A stretch of DNA of 64,000 nucleotides, taken from Rhodococcus aetherivorans (GTDB lineage Bacteria; Actinomycetota; Actinomycetes; Mycobacteriales; Mycobacteriaceae). Each line of letters opens with the position of its first letter. Position 1 is the first letter of the stretch. Of this stretch, positions 63,280 through 64,000 are shown piece by piece. Below the pieces are notes generated by a model. That model did no database searches. It had not been told where the DNA came from and worked only from the letters and a program-made list of their open reading frames with translations. The stretch is taken from contig NZ_JAALEG010000002.1 in NCBI RefSeq assembly GCF_011058165.1, positions 1 through 64,000 on the forward strand, read 5' to 3'. A program made the translations under genes and the position numbers.

Positions 63280-64000
63280 ATGCAGGCAGACAATCCGGGA
63301 CAGGGCCGGCTCGTGCTCGCCGCCACCCCCATGGGCGACATCGGCGACGCCTCGAAACGGCTCCGCGACGCGCTCGGCAGCGCCGACGTCGTCGCGGCCG
63401 AGGACACCCGTCGTACCAGGGCGCTCGCCGCCGCGCTGGGGGTCACCGTCACCGGACGGGTGGTCAGCTTCTACGACCAGGTGGAGGCCGCCCGGACGCC
63501 GGCGTTGGTCGCCGACGTCGAGGCCGGCAAGACGGTGCTGCTGGTCACCGACGCCGGCATGCCGTCCGTCAGCGACCCCGGCTACCGCCTGGTGTCGGCG
63601 TGCGTCGCGGCCGGGCTGCCCGTCACGTGCCTGCCCGGCCCGTCCGCGGTGACCACCGCACTCGCGCTGTCCGCGCTGCCGGTCGAGCGGTTCTGCTTCG
63701 AAGGCTTCCCACCGCGCAAGGCCGGCGCCCGTCGCGCCTGGCTGCAGACCCTCGCCGCCGAGCCGCGCGCGGTGGTGTTCTTCGAGGCCCCGCATCGCCT
63801 CGCCGCGTGCCTCGCCGACGCCGTCGACGTGCTCGGCGGGCAGCGGCGCGCCGCGGTGTGCCGGGAGCTGACCAAGACCTACGAGGAGGTGCGTCGCGGC
63901 ACGCTCGCCGAGCTGGCGCGGTGGGCGGCCGACGGGGCGCGCGGCGAGATCACCGTCGTGCTCGAGGGCGCGTCGGCGCAGATCGCGGAGCCGGCCGAGC
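63280..64000 (+). CDS. rsmI: 16S rRNA 2'-O-ribose C1402 methyltransferase RsmI (cut by window edge)
   Basis: About 240 residues seen of ~280. GRLVLAATPMGDIGDASKRL, ADVVAAEDTRRTRALAAALG, LLVTDAGMPSVSDPGYRLVS, CLPGPSAVTTALALSALPVE, FCFEGFPPRK, FFEAPHRLAACL and RELTKTYEEVRRGTL are the tetrapyrrole-methylase-fold RsmI signature. Methylates C1402 in the decoding centre. Continues beyond the window. Confidence 0.95.
   Translation, partial: MQADNPGQGRLVLAATPMGDIGDASKRLRDALGSADVVAAEDTRRTRALAAALGVTVTGRVVSFYDQVEAARTPALVADVEAGKTVLLVTDAGMPSVSDPGYRLVSACVAAGLPVTCLPGPSAVTTALALSALPVERFCFEGFPPRKAGARRAWLQTLAAEPRAVVFFEAPHRLAACLADAVDVLGGQRRAAVCRELTKTYEEVRRGTLAELARWAADGARGEITVVLEGASAQIAEPAE

Overview
The window is a roughly 64 kb, very GC-rich, gene-dense actinobacterial chromosome segment. 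The gene content and order (pgi, chorismate mutase, uvrD1, M23 peptidase, sucCD, DUF5336, perM, purN, purH, MoxR/VWA; later mprAB, pepD, moaB2, mscL, SAF protein, FmdB protein, folate cyclo-ligase, galU, moeA/glp, rimJ, glpR, arcA, pmt, rsmI) follow the Rv0946-Rv1003 region of Mycobacterium tuberculosis. With an MspA-type porin and many GTG starts, this points to Rhodococcus or a close mycolic-acid relative. The assignment rests on recalled gene order and families; no search was run.

Region 1 (1-25 kb) is core metabolism and envelope: partial pgi, an NAD(P)-dependent aldehyde dehydrogenase, chorismate mutase, UvrD1 helicase, LytM-type peptidase, a large membrane protein, succinyl-CoA synthetase, the DUF5336/PerM membrane pair, purN-purH, a tiny-ORF/terminator unit, a hydrolase, DUF4126, a MoxR-VWA chaperone pair, and an export cluster (AEC permease, lipoprotein, MFS).

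Region 2 (25.4-32.6 kb) is a six-gene phosphonate scavenging island (FAD oxidase, phosphonatase-like hydrolase, PhnD, PhnC, fused PhnE, alcohol dehydrogenase), divergent from a PhnF-like GntR regulator, with two TGGTCTA(G/T)ACCA operators between them. PhnC carries a repeated acidic octapeptide tail. This is the most interesting accessory system here. A DUF559 gene bracketed by 60-bp direct repeats follows.

Region 3 (33.6-36.5 kb) is a zinc-starvation module: cysteine-poor or cysteine-free ribosomal paralogs (S18, S14, L33, L28, L31B, L32) and a COG0523 protein with a degraded P-loop, arranged around two divergent Zur-like dyads.

Region 4 (36.5-64 kb) holds the MprAB-PepD envelope-stress system with visible MprA boxes, MoaB2, an oddly started small ORF, a porin with a 736-bp leader, MscL, GalU, the Glp/GlpR cell-division pair, tRNA-Ala, an ABC exporter, a NarL-type two-component system, nitrobindin, arginine deiminase, ArsC-like protein, a second MscL, a GntR-BCCT pair, protein O-mannosyltransferase and partial rsmI.

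Recurring small-scale themes are short tandem repeats (18-25 bp) beginning at or just beyond stop codons, long perfect hairpins between convergent genes, translational overlaps (ATGA/GTGA), and at least two genes that appear to lack an ATG/GTG/TTG start.
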